Below are positions 26,272 through 34,515 of a stretch of 64,000 nucleotides of DNA, in pieces. The position numbers were made by a program, and so were the translations under genes. The notes under the pieces are model-generated. The model made no database searches. It was not told the DNA's origin and was given only the letters and a program-made list of their open reading frames with translations. Origin of the DNA: Kiloniella litopenaei (lineage in GTDB: Bacteria; Pseudomonadota; Alphaproteobacteria; Kiloniellales; Kiloniellaceae); assembly GCF_000982415.1 (NCBI RefSeq), contig NZ_LANI01000005.1:124001-188000 (forward strand), given 5' to 3'. Numbering within the stretch: position 1 is the first letter of the stretch; each line of letters opens with the position of its first letter.

Positions 26272-27730
26272 CTTACTTGTTCTTCAGGGTATTATGGGGG
26301 CTTTTGATAATTTCTGGCACCATGAAATAACCGAGGCACTTCCTTCCAAACCCAGTGCTCGTAAGGAATTAATACTCCACAGTGCGCGTGAATTTATTTA
26401 TGCAGCGTTGTTCCTGATGTTGGGGTGGGCAACGTGGCACGGAATTTTTGGTATTATTGTAATTATTTTACTGGTTATCGAAGTCGCAATCACTCTGTGG
26501 GATTTCATTGAAGAGGATATGACCAGAAAATTACCGCCTCTGGAACGTGTTCTACATACAGTACTCGCAATGAACTACGGAGCTGTATTAGTTTTGCTCT
26601 TGCCTATTTTGTGGGGGTGGAGTTTAGGTGCAACCCAGGTCAAAGCAGTTGATTATGGGATTTTTTCCTGGGTTATGACTCTTTATGGTGTTGGTGTTTT
26701 TTCTTGGGGAATTCGTGATTTCTATGCAGTTATCAAGCTTGGCCCTCTGCAAACACCTGAACATATTCGACATCCCATTATTGTTGGTTCCATTAAAAAT
26801 CCCCGAACAGTATTGATAACAGGAGCAACAGGATTTGTTGGCAAGGCTGTTGTGCGGGAACAACTCGTAAAAGGAAAAAAGCTTGTTGTTCTGACGAGAG
26901 ACAAAGAAAAGGCAAAAAATGCGTTTGGGGATAATGTTACAATTATCGAAAGCTTGGACGAAGTGTCAGACAACACTGAAATTGACCAAATTATCAACCT
27001 GGCTGGTGAAGCGGTAATTGGCCTTCCATGGACAAAGTCACGCCGTGAAAGAATTCGAAACAGTCGTATCGGCATCACGAATGATTTGGTTGCTCTTATT
27101 GCACGACTGAAAATAAAGCCCACGGTTTTGATTAATGCCTCTGCCGTTGGATTTTATGGGAATGGTGGTGAAAAGCGACTCGATGAAAGTAGTAAGGGGC
27201 AGGATATTTTTGTCTCTGAATTTTGCCAGAAATGGGAAGCAGCAGCACTGAAAGCTGAAAACCATGGTGTAAGAGTATCTCTTTTACGTTTTGGGATTGT
27301 ACTTGGACATGGTGGAGGTGCTTTACCGGGTCTGGCAAGGCCAGTTCAGCTTGGTTTAGGGACTATCATGGGGAGCGGACAGCAATGGATGCCCTGGATT
27401 CATCTTAAGGATGCTATTGGATTAATAGATTTCTCTCTTGATTGCCCAAAAGTACGCGGCGCAATTAATGCTGTGGCTCCCGATACTGTCCGACACAAAG
27501 ATTTTATAAATGCGCTAGGTGATGCCTTGAACAGAAAGATCGTTTTTTCCCTCCCAGAAACTTTTTTAAAAATGATGCTCGGGGACATGTCCGCAATTTT
27601 TCTTGAAGGGCAAAACCTTGCACCTTCTAAAGCGATTGCGCAGGGATATACATTTGCTTATCCGACACTTAATGCGGCCTTGAACAGTTTGTTTTTTAGA
27701 CAGAGAGCTCTGGTTTGTTCGGAAAGTTAA
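26255..27730 (+). CDS. TIGR01777-family NAD-dependent epimerase-like protein with N-terminal membrane domain
   Basis: A 491-aa two-part protein. Residues 1 to about 165 form a membrane domain of four to five helices that carries unusual polar residues: D18, H22, H23, E24; H42, E46; E76, D83, E86; E97, H101. Residues from about 185 form a Rossmann-type SDR domain of the TIGR01777/YfcH family (VLITGATGFVGKAVV; INLAGEAVIGLPWTKSRRE; INASAVGFYGNGG; MPWIHLKDAIG). The substrate is unknown. ATG 26255 follows AGAGGAG. It overlaps the DUF4166 gene, so the two are probably co-translated, and ends at a strong terminator. Confidence 0.85.
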   Translation: MLLVLSLLVLQGIMGAFDNFWHHEITEALPSKPSARKELILHSAREFIYAALFLMLGWATWHGIFGIIVIILLVIEVAITLWDFIEEDMTRKLPPLERVLHTVLAMNYGAVLVLLLPILWGWSLGATQVKAVDYGIFSWVMTLYGVGVFSWGIRDFYAVIKLGPLQTPEHIRHPIIVGSIKNPRTVLITGATGFVGKAVVREQLVKGKKLVVLTRDKEKAKNAFGDNVTIIESLDEVSDNTEIDQIINLAGEAVIGLPWTKSRRERIRNSRIGITNDLVALIARLKIKPTVLINASAVGFYGNGGEKRLDESSKGQDIFVSEFCQKWEAAALKAENHGVRVSLLRFGIVLGHGGGALPGLARPVQLGLGTIMGSGQQWMPWIHLKDAIGLIDFSLDCPKVRGAINAVAPDTVRHKDFINALGDALNRKIVFSLPETFLKMMLGDMSAIFLEGQNLAPSKAIAQGYTFAYPTLNAALNSLFFRQRALVCSES

Positions 27731-27764
27731 ATATCTGTCACTGATTCGGTGAGGTTGTATAAGT

Positions 27765-27803
27765 AAAAACAAGATGGAGTGAATTATTCTCCATCTTGTT
27801 TTT
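27765..27803 (+). terminator. Terminator after the TIGR01777 gene
   Basis: A 15-bp perfect inverted repeat (27765-27779 with 27789-27803) whose right arm ends in T5, with a 9-nt loop. It closes the DUF4166-TIGR01777 transcript. Confidence 0.9.
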
Positions 27804-28216
27804 AGCGTTACTGATGAACAGAGAATTTATGAGACATAGGTATGTTATAGTGAGCAAAAACGATCAGGTATTTTACCGTTTCATTGTCTAGGGTGGTTTT
27901 GAATGAAAAAGGAGCGGCCCACGTTTATGACAGTTTTATCTGTAAAATCTGTGAAGTGACTGGATTATGAGCGTGGTGTTCAGCTGGTATGTTATGATCC
28001 GGCACAATTTTGAAGTTGAGGACCTGTAGGTACAGACAGTCCTTGTAGCGAAGTATGCCGTTGCTCATTTTAAAGGGGCTTATGACTGGCTTTATGACGG
28101 ATGGTTGCCTGATTCTGGACTACAGGCCTGCAATAGAGATCTATTACAATGATCCGGATAGGGTTTTGGAAAAAGATCTTTTGACGGAAATACGTCCCCC
28201 CCTTGGTGGTAAGCTG
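27804..28216. other. Untranslated region before the amidohydrolase gene
   Basis: About 410 bp presumably holding the amidohydrolase promoter. An in-frame upstream extension from ATG 28055 would add 54 residues, but it does not look like family sequence and would bury the signal peptide. No clear operator or RNA structure was seen. Confidence 0.4.
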
Positions 28217-29995
28217 ATGAAAAACTTAAAAACAGAAATATTCACAAAAATATTCCAAGTGATTAAGGCTGTGACCTCGGCCGTTAAAGTCATTGGTAAA
28301 GTCATTGGTTTCGGACTGCTGGTGGGTGCAGGTTGTATAACGCAAAGTCATGCTGCAAATGAAGATTATCTTATTGTAAATGCCCAAATTTATACCGTTG
28401 ATAAAAGTATGCCGTGGGCAGAGGCGGTTTTGGTTGAGAATGGCGTTATTGCAGAAGTGGGGACGGAAAAGGAGCTTCTTGACAAGATTAGTTCTAATGT
28501 TGAGGTCATAGATCTTGGCGAGCGGATGTTGATGCCCGGTTTTCAGGATCCGCATCTGCATGCTCTGGAAGCAGGCATCAATGAAACAGTTTGTTTTCTT
28601 CCTGCGGAAGGAACGGAAGAAATTTATCGCGGGGAAATAGGCTATTGCCTTGATGAGCAACATGATAATCCCTGGTTTATGGGGGCAGGTGTTTCCATGC
28701 CGGCTTTGCTGGAAACAGTGGAATCCCCCATGGCGTTTCTTGATCGATTAATTCCAGATCGACCTGCGGTTATCCTTGATAATCTTGGACATGGTGCCTG
28801 GGCCAATACCAAGGCAATGCAGGCTGTGGGATATCTGGATTTTCAAGAGACTCCCGGCGTTCATCCACAGGGAGGATTGATTGACAGACACCCATTTACG
28901 GGTCGTTTGACCGGTGTTGTTTTTGAAAATGCGCAACAGAAGCTTCGCAATGCCGCACTGCCACCAACTAAAGATAATGTTGATTTTGCTTATGAAAGTT
29001 TGCTTCAGGCACTGGAGCTTTTAGCAGAAAACGGCATTACGAGCGTGAGTGACGCAGGGGGCTATTGGCCCAGAGGTCATCAGGAAGCGTGGATCCGGGC
29101 AGAAGAAGAAAACTTGCTCACGGTACGGGCCAGTAATGCGCTTTATCTCTACCCGGATTTGCCGTTTGAGGAACAGATTGCCGAATTTCAAAAGCGGTAC
29201 AGCAATGACCCTGCAAAGCTTTTGCGGTTTAATCAGGCCAAAATTTATGTGGATGGGATTCTATCTCAGGCAACAGGGGCGCTTTACCAGCCTTATGAAG
29301 TCAGCCTTGACCTTCCGAAAGATTTGCAGCGGGGATTCCTGTATTTTGAAGAAGAAACCCTGTTTGACTATGTCAGTGCTCTGGAGCGTTTAGGATTCCA
29401 GGTTCATTTTCATGCCACGGGTGATCGCGGTGTCGGATTGGCTCTGGATGCTGTAGCACACGCAGGAAAAGAAAACGGGTCCAGGGGCATCCAACATCGG
29501 ATAACGCATCTGTATCTTGTTGATCAAAAGGATGTATCTCGATTTACAGGGTTAAATGTCATTACCGATTTTCAACTCGCACCGAGTTCAACCAGTTCGG
29601 AAACGAAACGATATCTTGCCGGATTCATTGGTAACCGGGCAGAAAATCTTATGCCTGCCCGCAAGCTATACGAGGCAGGTGTTGAGGTCGTTTTAAGCAG
29701 CGATTGGGATGCTGAAGAGTTATCTCCTTTGATGAAGATTGAAGCCGTGCTTACCCAAAAGGACGGGGCTTTTGATCGGGTGGAGGACGTTATTGAGATG
29801 ATGACGCTTAATGTTGCAAAGCTATTGCAGCACGCGGATAAAACAGGCTCAATTGAACCGGGCAAACTGGCTGACTTTGTTGTGCTGGACCGAAACATTC
29901 TGGATATACCAGTAAATGAGATCGGGGCCGTTAATGTAGAGGCGACGCTTCTTGGCGGAGAAGTGGTTTATGATCCGAAGGGTTTGTTCCCCTAG
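28217..29995 (+). CDS. Exported YtcJ-like metal-dependent amidohydrolase
   Basis: Amidohydrolase family 3 (YtcJ-like) enzyme, 592 aa from ATG 28217. The N-terminus has a basic start and a hydrophobic core (VIGFGLLVGAGC) ending near QSHA, so it is probably exported; GAGC is a poor lipobox. The metal-binding HxH appears as FQDPHLHALEAG, HFHATGD supplies a further His, and SSDWDAEELSP the late Asp. SIEPGKLADFVVLDRN is the closing beta-sandwich typical of the superfamily. The substrate cannot be told from sequence. It stands alone between the TIGR01777 gene and trpS. Confidence 0.85.
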   Translation: MKNLKTEIFTKIFQVIKAVTSAVKVIGKVIGFGLLVGAGCITQSHAANEDYLIVNAQIYTVDKSMPWAEAVLVENGVIAEVGTEKELLDKISSNVEVIDLGERMLMPGFQDPHLHALEAGINETVCFLPAEGTEEIYRGEIGYCLDEQHDNPWFMGAGVSMPALLETVESPMAFLDRLIPDRPAVILDNLGHGAWANTKAMQAVGYLDFQETPGVHPQGGLIDRHPFTGRLTGVVFENAQQKLRNAALPPTKDNVDFAYESLLQALELLAENGITSVSDAGGYWPRGHQEAWIRAEEENLLTVRASNALYLYPDLPFEEQIAEFQKRYSNDPAKLLRFNQAKIYVDGILSQATGALYQPYEVSLDLPKDLQRGFLYFEEETLFDYVSALERLGFQVHFHATGDRGVGLALDAVAHAGKENGSRGIQHRITHLYLVDQKDVSRFTGLNVITDFQLAPSSTSSETKRYLAGFIGNRAENLMPARKLYEAGVEVVLSSDWDAEELSPLMKIEAVLTQKDGAFDRVEDVIEMMTLNVAKLLQHADKTGSIEPGKLADFVVLDRNILDIPVNEIGAVNVEATLLGGEVVYDPKGLFP

Positions 29996-30119
29996 TTCAC
30001 TCTCGTAACTCAAGGGCTTGCCGCCTGTTGGTTCAAGCTCTTGACCCCAAGGGGTTGAACGGCGATAAAGCCTTTTCTTGAATCTTTGTATCAACCGCTA
30101 TTGGAATGGATCTTTTCCC

Positions 30120-31148
30120 ATGAAGCGTATCTTCTCGGGCGTACAGCCTACAGGGAACCTACATCTTGGCAACTATCTCGGCGCTATTCGCAATTTTGTG
30201 CGCCTGCAGGACGACTATGAATGCATTTTCTGTGTCGTAGATATGCATGCCATTACTGTCTGGCAAGATCCCAAGCAGTTGATTGATAATACACGTGAAG
30301 TTGCGGCATCATATCTGGCAGCAGGTGTTGATCCTGAAAAGCATATTATCTTTAATCAATCCCAAGTATCGGCCCATGCTGAACTTGGCTGGATCTTTAA
30401 CTGTGTGTCCCGGATCGGCTGGTTGAACCGGATGACGCAGTTTAAGGACAAAGCCGGAAAAAATAGGGAAAAAGCATCCACAGGTCTTTATGTATATCCA
30501 AACCTGATGGCTGCAGATATCCTTGCCTATAAAGCTACGCATGTGCCTGTTGGCGAAGATCAGAAACAGCATCTTGAGTTGACGCGTGACATTGCCATTA
30601 AGTTCAACAATGATTTCAATGTTGATCTTTTTCCTGTACCGGAACCGCTGATATTTGGCGCTGCGACGCGTATCATGTCTTTGCGTGATGGCAGCAAGAA
30701 GATGAGCAAGTCTGACCCGTCAGACTATAGCCGTATTACCATGATGGATGATGCAGATACAGTTGCGAAAAAAATCAAGAAAGCAACCAGTGATCCACAT
30801 TTGATTCCTGGCGCTGAAGTTCTGGATGAGAATGGTAAGCTGCTTGATGATGCCCGCAAAGAACGCCCCGAGGCCTTTAATTTGCTCTCTATCTATGCGG
30901 CATTGAACGACAAGGAACTTGTTGATGTTCTGGGGGAATTCGAAGGCAAAGGCTTTGCCGACTTCAAAAAGTCCCTGACAGAAGTTGCGGTTACCAAGCT
31001 TGGGCCCATGGGATCGGAAATGAAACGCTTGATGGATGATAAATCCTATGTTGATTCTGTGCTCAAGCAAGGGGCTGATCGAGCTGCTAAATTGGCAGAG
31101 CCAGTGATGAAGGAAGTTTTTGACGCCGTTGGTTTTTTACGTCCGTAA
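30120..31148 (+). CDS. trpS: Tryptophan-tRNA ligase
   Basis: Class I aminoacyl-tRNA synthetase charging tRNA-Trp. The HIGH-type motif is HLGN (residues 15-18) within [17 protein letters not shown], and the KMSKS motif appears as KKMSKSD near residue 195. ATG 30120 (MKRIFSGVQ) is chosen over an upstream in-frame start because the family begins there; the 342-aa length is standard. In many alphaproteobacteria trpS follows murJ directly; here about 14.5 kb lies between them. Confidence 0.95.
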   Translation: MKRIFSGVQPTGNLHLGNYLGAIRNFVRLQDDYECIFCVVDMHAITVWQDPKQLIDNTREVAASYLAAGVDPEKHIIFNQSQVSAHAELGWIFNCVSRIGWLNRMTQFKDKAGKNREKASTGLYVYPNLMAADILAYKATHVPVGEDQKQHLELTRDIAIKFNNDFNVDLFPVPEPLIFGAATRIMSLRDGSKKMSKSDPSDYSRITMMDDADTVAKKIKKATSDPHLIPGAEVLDENGKLLDDARKERPEAFNLLSIYAALNDKELVDVLGEFEGKGFADFKKSLTEVAVTKLGPMGSEMKRLMDDKSYVDSVLKQGADRAAKLAEPVMKEVFDAVGFLRP

Positions 31149-31224
31149 TGGCATAAGGCAGTTAAATGAAACTGCCGGGTTATATGGGGCCAATATAAAA
31201 AATATTTGGCACCAAAGTTATTAG

Positions 31225-31261
31225 AAAAAGGGTATCAGATGCTTGTCTGGTACCCTTTTTT
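31225..31261 (+). terminator. Rho-independent terminator of trpS
   Basis: A 15-bp stem with one G-U pair (31225-31239 with 31246-31260), a 6-nt loop and a T6 tract, about 75 bp after the trpS stop. Confidence 0.9.
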
Positions 31262-31503
31262 CATCAGGAAGTATTTGGAAATATGAAGTGACGAGGTTTT
31301 GGAATTGGTCAAATTAAAAAAATATTAAGCAAAAAGTTGAAAAATAAAGAAAATATTCAACGGACCCCCTTTTCCTTTTTTGTGAAGCAGGATAGATTCT
31401 TTTGGGGGTGCTCCCTTGAAAGCCTATGAATAAAATTGTCTGTCTGCAATGACAGAACAGGGTAGAGCGAAATGAAAACCTGCGAAAAAGGCGACTGACG
31501 GCA
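31262..31503. other. Intergenic region before the TSUP operon
   Basis: About 240 bp of AT-rich DNA expected to contain the promoter of the TSUP-TIGR02186-UspA operon. No operator or RNA element was recognised by eye. Confidence 0.35.
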
Positions 31504-32418
31504 ATGCAAATTTATCTGCCGATCGCTGAGATATCTGTCGATATAGTCCTCTTACTGGCAATGGGGGGCGGTGTCGGATTGCTGTCGGGGATATTTGGAG
31601 TTGGGGGCGGCTTCTTAATGACGCCCATTCTGATATTTGTTGGTGTTCCCCCGGCTGTTGCTGTGGCAACACAAGCGAACAATGTGATTGCGTCATCGGT
31701 TTCCGGTGTTTTTGCCCATTGGAAACGGGGAAATGTTGATTTCCTGATGGGCTGGATCCTTTTGGTGGGTGGTTTTATTGGGTCCACACTGGGTGTGGGT
31801 CTGTTTTCTCTGCTTAAAAGCCTTGGCCAAATTGATTTGGTTATTAATCTCTCTTATGTGATTTTTCTGGGAACTATCGGGTTGTTGATGATGCTCGAAG
31901 GCATCAAGGCGGTGTTCCGGCGCCGAAAAGCAGGCGGTGCTTCCCGTGGTAAGTTACACGAACATAACTGGTTCCACGGTTTGCCGCTTAAGATGCGGTT
32001 CCGTAAGTCTCGTCTTTACATTTCTGCTCTGCTGCCCTTGGGAATTGGTTTTTTTGTTGGTGTCCTCTCGGCGATTATGGGGGTTGGCGGTGGATTTATT
32101 CTTGTTCCGGCAATGATCTATATGCTGGGCATGCCGACAGCGATGGTGATTGGCACATCACTTTTCCAAATCATTTTTGTTGCCGCGAATGTTACTTTTT
32201 TACAGGCGGCCCAAAATCAGACAGTTGATGTCGTTCTTGCGCTCTTGCTTTTGGTTGGTTCTGTCCTCGGTGCCCAGGTTGGTACGCGGATCGGCGCCAA
32301 GATGCAGGGTGACTGGTTACGTCTGTTGCTTGGTATTTTGGTCGTTATGGTCTGTGGCAAGCTGTTTCTTGATCTTCTGATTGAGCCTGCGGACCTTTAT
32401 GCTTTGGAGATGCTGTGA
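31504..32418 (+). CDS. TSUP (TauE/SafE) family membrane permease
   Basis: A 304-aa permease of the sulfite/organosulfonate exporter family. It shows the internal duplication typical of TSUP proteins: GLLSGIFGVGGGFLMTPILI near residue 25 and GVLSAIMGVGGGFILVPAMI near residue 185, each followed by membrane segments, with a cytoplasmic loop RRRKAGGASRGK between the halves. The substrate may be a sulfur oxyanion or organosulfur compound but is not shown by sequence. It overlaps the next gene (TGATG) and leads a three-gene operon. Confidence 0.85.
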   Translation: MQIYLPIAEISVDIVLLLAMGGGVGLLSGIFGVGGGFLMTPILIFVGVPPAVAVATQANNVIASSVSGVFAHWKRGNVDFLMGWILLVGGFIGSTLGVGLFSLLKSLGQIDLVINLSYVIFLGTIGLLMMLEGIKAVFRRRKAGGASRGKLHEHNWFHGLPLKMRFRKSRLYISALLPLGIGFFVGVLSAIMGVGGGFILVPAMIYMLGMPTAMVIGTSLFQIIFVAANVTFLQAAQNQTVDVVLALLLLVGSVLGAQVGTRIGAKMQGDWLRLLLGILVVMVCGKLFLDLLIEPADLYALEML

Positions 32419-33215
32419 TGATAAATTTATCAGCATCAGGTACTTGTCGGCGTCTCTCTGAAACCAGATTTTCTTCATTTATTGCGATTTGGGCCGCTGT
32501 TTTTTCATTTCTTTTTGTTCTGACGGCGAAAGAGACAAAGGCAATTGAAGCAGATCTTTCCAGTCATCTCGTCGCGATTACGGCTGGTTTTTCTGGCGAT
32601 CGTATTTTGCTGTTCGGCAGTATTAATTCCCCCGGTGAGGTTATTGTGGTCGTTAGGGGGCCGGATACAGATTTTAAAGTGCAGCGAAAAGGACAGGTTG
32701 CCGGGATCTGGATGAATACAGCATCAATGAAATTCGAAAGTGTACCGAGTTTCTATTCTATTGCTTCGACGGGCCCAATTGAAGAAATATCATCGTCGGC
32801 GACGCGCGCCCTTAATGCCATCGGGTTTGATAATATCGGTCTGGAGCTTCCGGTGACAAAGGCTGCGGGAAAGCTGGCAGATGACTGGAAGGATGCCCTT
32901 CTTCGGAATTTGTTGCGCAGTGGTAACTATCAATTGGAAAATGCGGAAATTGTTTTTTTAGGCGAACATTTGTTCCGTACAGAATTTGAGTTGCCTGCAA
33001 ATGTGCCGACAGGCACGTATTCTGTCAGTGTTTATCACCTGCGCGATGGGCAGATTATAGATGCGCGCACGACCCCCTTAACTGTATCAAAAATTGGGGT
33101 AGAAGCTGAAATTTATGACTATGCACACCTTCATAGTGCGATGTATGGTATTATCGCCATTGTGGTTGCTTTGGTATCCGGCTGGATCGGTCATTTAATT
33201 TTCCGCAAGGGATAA
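32418..33215 (+). CDS. TIGR02186 family membrane-anchored protein
   Basis: A 265-aa protein with an N-terminal hydrophobic signal-like segment (about 20-38), an extracytoplasmic region containing VAITAGFSGDRILLFGSI and GIWMNTASMKFESVPSFY, and a C-terminal membrane helix (YGIIAIVVALVSGWIGHLIF) with a short basic tail. This topology and these motifs fit TIGR02186, a family of unknown function usually encoded beside TSUP permeases. GTG 32415 is an alternative start; ATG 32418 overlaps the permease stop codon. Confidence 0.8.
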   Translation: MINLSASGTCRRLSETRFSSFIAIWAAVFSFLFVLTAKETKAIEADLSSHLVAITAGFSGDRILLFGSINSPGEVIVVVRGPDTDFKVQRKGQVAGIWMNTASMKFESVPSFYSIASTGPIEEISSSATRALNAIGFDNIGLELPVTKAAGKLADDWKDALLRNLLRSGNYQLENAEIVFLGEHLFRTEFELPANVPTGTYSVSVYHLRDGQIIDARTTPLTVSKIGVEAEIYDYAHLHSAMYGIIAIVVALVSGWIGHLIFRKG

Positions 33216-33218
33216 GGT

Positions 33219-33755
33219 ATGAGTGAAACAGAATCGACAGAATTGAAAATCGATCAAGAAACCGATGGAAAAAAGTGCCGTAATCACGGCTCTACAGATC
33301 GGATTTTCCTTGTTGTCGTCGATGACAGTGACGAGATGTTGCAAGCAATGCGTTTTGCCTGTCGGCGCGCCTTGCATACAGGTGGGCGTGTTGCACTGTT
33401 GTATGTTATTGAACCTGCTGAGTTTAATCACTGGGCAGCTGTCGGGGATTTGATGCAGGAAGAAGCCCGCGAAGAAGCTGAGGCACGGTTGAATAAGCTG
33501 GGCGAAGAAGTACTTGAATACTCTGGACAAATACCTGTTCTTTATATGCGCGAAGGTGATCGTCGTGATGAGCTGGTCAAGCTTGTAAACGAAGACGATC
33601 AGATCTCTATTCTGGTTCTGGGGGCGAGTTCCGGGTCTGGTGGTCCTGGGCCTCTTTTAACGGCCCTGATGGGGAAACATATCGGTAAATTGCGTGTCCC
33701 GATTACGGTTGTGCCCGATAATTTGGAGCCCGCAGAAATAGACGAGATCAGCTAA
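33219..33755 (+). CDS. Universal stress protein (UspA family)
   Basis: A 178-aa protein with one Usp domain starting near residue 28 (RIFLVVVDDSDEMLQAMRFA) and ending with the nucleotide-binding-type ILVLGASSGSGGPGPLL segment and a LRVPITVVP strand. The first 27 residues are a charged extension. It lies three bases after the TIGR02186 gene, in the same operon, so it may modulate the permease under stress; that link is inferred from position only. Confidence 0.85.
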   Translation: MSETESTELKIDQETDGKKCRNHGSTDRIFLVVVDDSDEMLQAMRFACRRALHTGGRVALLYVIEPAEFNHWAAVGDLMQEEAREEAEARLNKLGEEVLEYSGQIPVLYMREGDRRDELVKLVNEDDQISILVLGASSGSGGPGPLLTALMGKHIGKLRVPITVVPDNLEPAEIDEIS

Positions 33756-33758
33756 AGA

Positions 33759-33777
33759 AATATTCTATATGAATATT
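33759..33777. promoter_or_regulatory. Palindrome upstream of nfuA
   Basis: An inverted repeat AATATTC-TATAT-GAATATT lies immediately after the uspA stop, 83 bp before the nfuA start. A second, imperfect hairpin (ATAGGGAC/GCCCCTAT, 33786-33808) follows. An iron-responsive operator is possible given the target gene, but the sequence is not a clear Fur, Irr or IscR site. Confidence 0.35.
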
Positions 33778-33859
33778 CATTCTGGATAGGGACTTGAATA
33801 GCCCCTATAAGATTACATATAAGAACAACAATCATAGACCGATTTTAAACGAGCAAGAT

Positions 33860-34420
33860 ATGTTTATCCAAACAGAACAGACGCCAAACCCGGCTACGCT
33901 AAAGTTTTTACCAGGATGCCCGGTGCTTGATGGCGGGACAGCTTTTTTTGAAGCAAAAGAAGCGGCTTCTAATTCTCCCCTTGCTCTTAGATTGTTTGAA
34001 ATCGAAGGCGTGACTGGCGTGTTCTTTGGTGGTGATTTTATTACCATCACTAAGGCGGAAGACAAGGAATGGTATATTCTAAAGCCATCCATTCTTGGTA
34101 CAATTATGGAACACTTTACAGCAGGTCGCCCCGTGATTACCGATGCTTCCGCGGCAATGTCTTCACATGCTGAAAGCGATGAAGATGATGATGAGATTGT
34201 GTCCCAGATTAAAGAATTGTTGGATACGCGTGTGCGTCCGGCTGTGGCACAAGACGGTGGTGATATCGTTTTTCACGGATTTGAAAATGGCATTGTCTAT
34301 CTTCACATGCAGGGTGCGTGCGCTGGGTGTCCAAGTTCTACTGCGACGCTGAAAATGGGCATTGAGAATATGTTGCGCCATTACATTCCCGAAGTATCCG
34401 AGGTACGCGCGAGTGCTTAG
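33860..34420 (+). CDS. nfuA: NfuA-type Fe-S cluster carrier protein
   Basis: Scaffold or carrier delivering 4Fe-4S clusters to apoproteins. The 187-aa product has the N-terminal Nfu_N domain (MFIQTEQTPNPATLKFLPG, about 1-90), an acidic linker (SDEDDDE), and a C-terminal NifU domain (VRPAVAQDGGDIVFHGF) with the cluster-binding CAGC near residue 158. ATG 33860 is chosen because Nfu proteins begin at MFIQTE; an upstream frame adds 22 non-family residues. Confidence 0.9.
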   Translation: MFIQTEQTPNPATLKFLPGCPVLDGGTAFFEAKEAASNSPLALRLFEIEGVTGVFFGGDFITITKAEDKEWYILKPSILGTIMEHFTAGRPVITDASAAMSSHAESDEDDDEIVSQIKELLDTRVRPAVAQDGGDIVFHGFENGIVYLHMQGACAGCPSSTATLKMGIENMLRHYIPEVSEVRASA

Positions 34421-34452
34421 ATAGTTCCAAAGGCTGAATACTGAATCTTTAG

Positions 34453-34482
34453 AACCCGAAGCTGAATATTCAGCTTCGGGTT
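34453..34482. terminator. Convergent bidirectional terminator (nfuA / deacetylase)
   Basis: A 14-bp perfect inverted repeat, AACCCGAAGCTGAA with its complement (34453-34466 with 34469-34482), in the gap between two converging genes. The plus-strand side is followed by a T-rich tail. Confidence 0.85.
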
Positions 34483-34515
34483 TGTTGTGTCTAATTCAGA
34501 TATTAAATTTTGAGT

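Noticed and set aside
28055-28216. Extended N-terminus of the amidohydrolase
   Set aside because: The 54 extra residues do not resemble the family and would hide a clear signal peptide starting at 28217.
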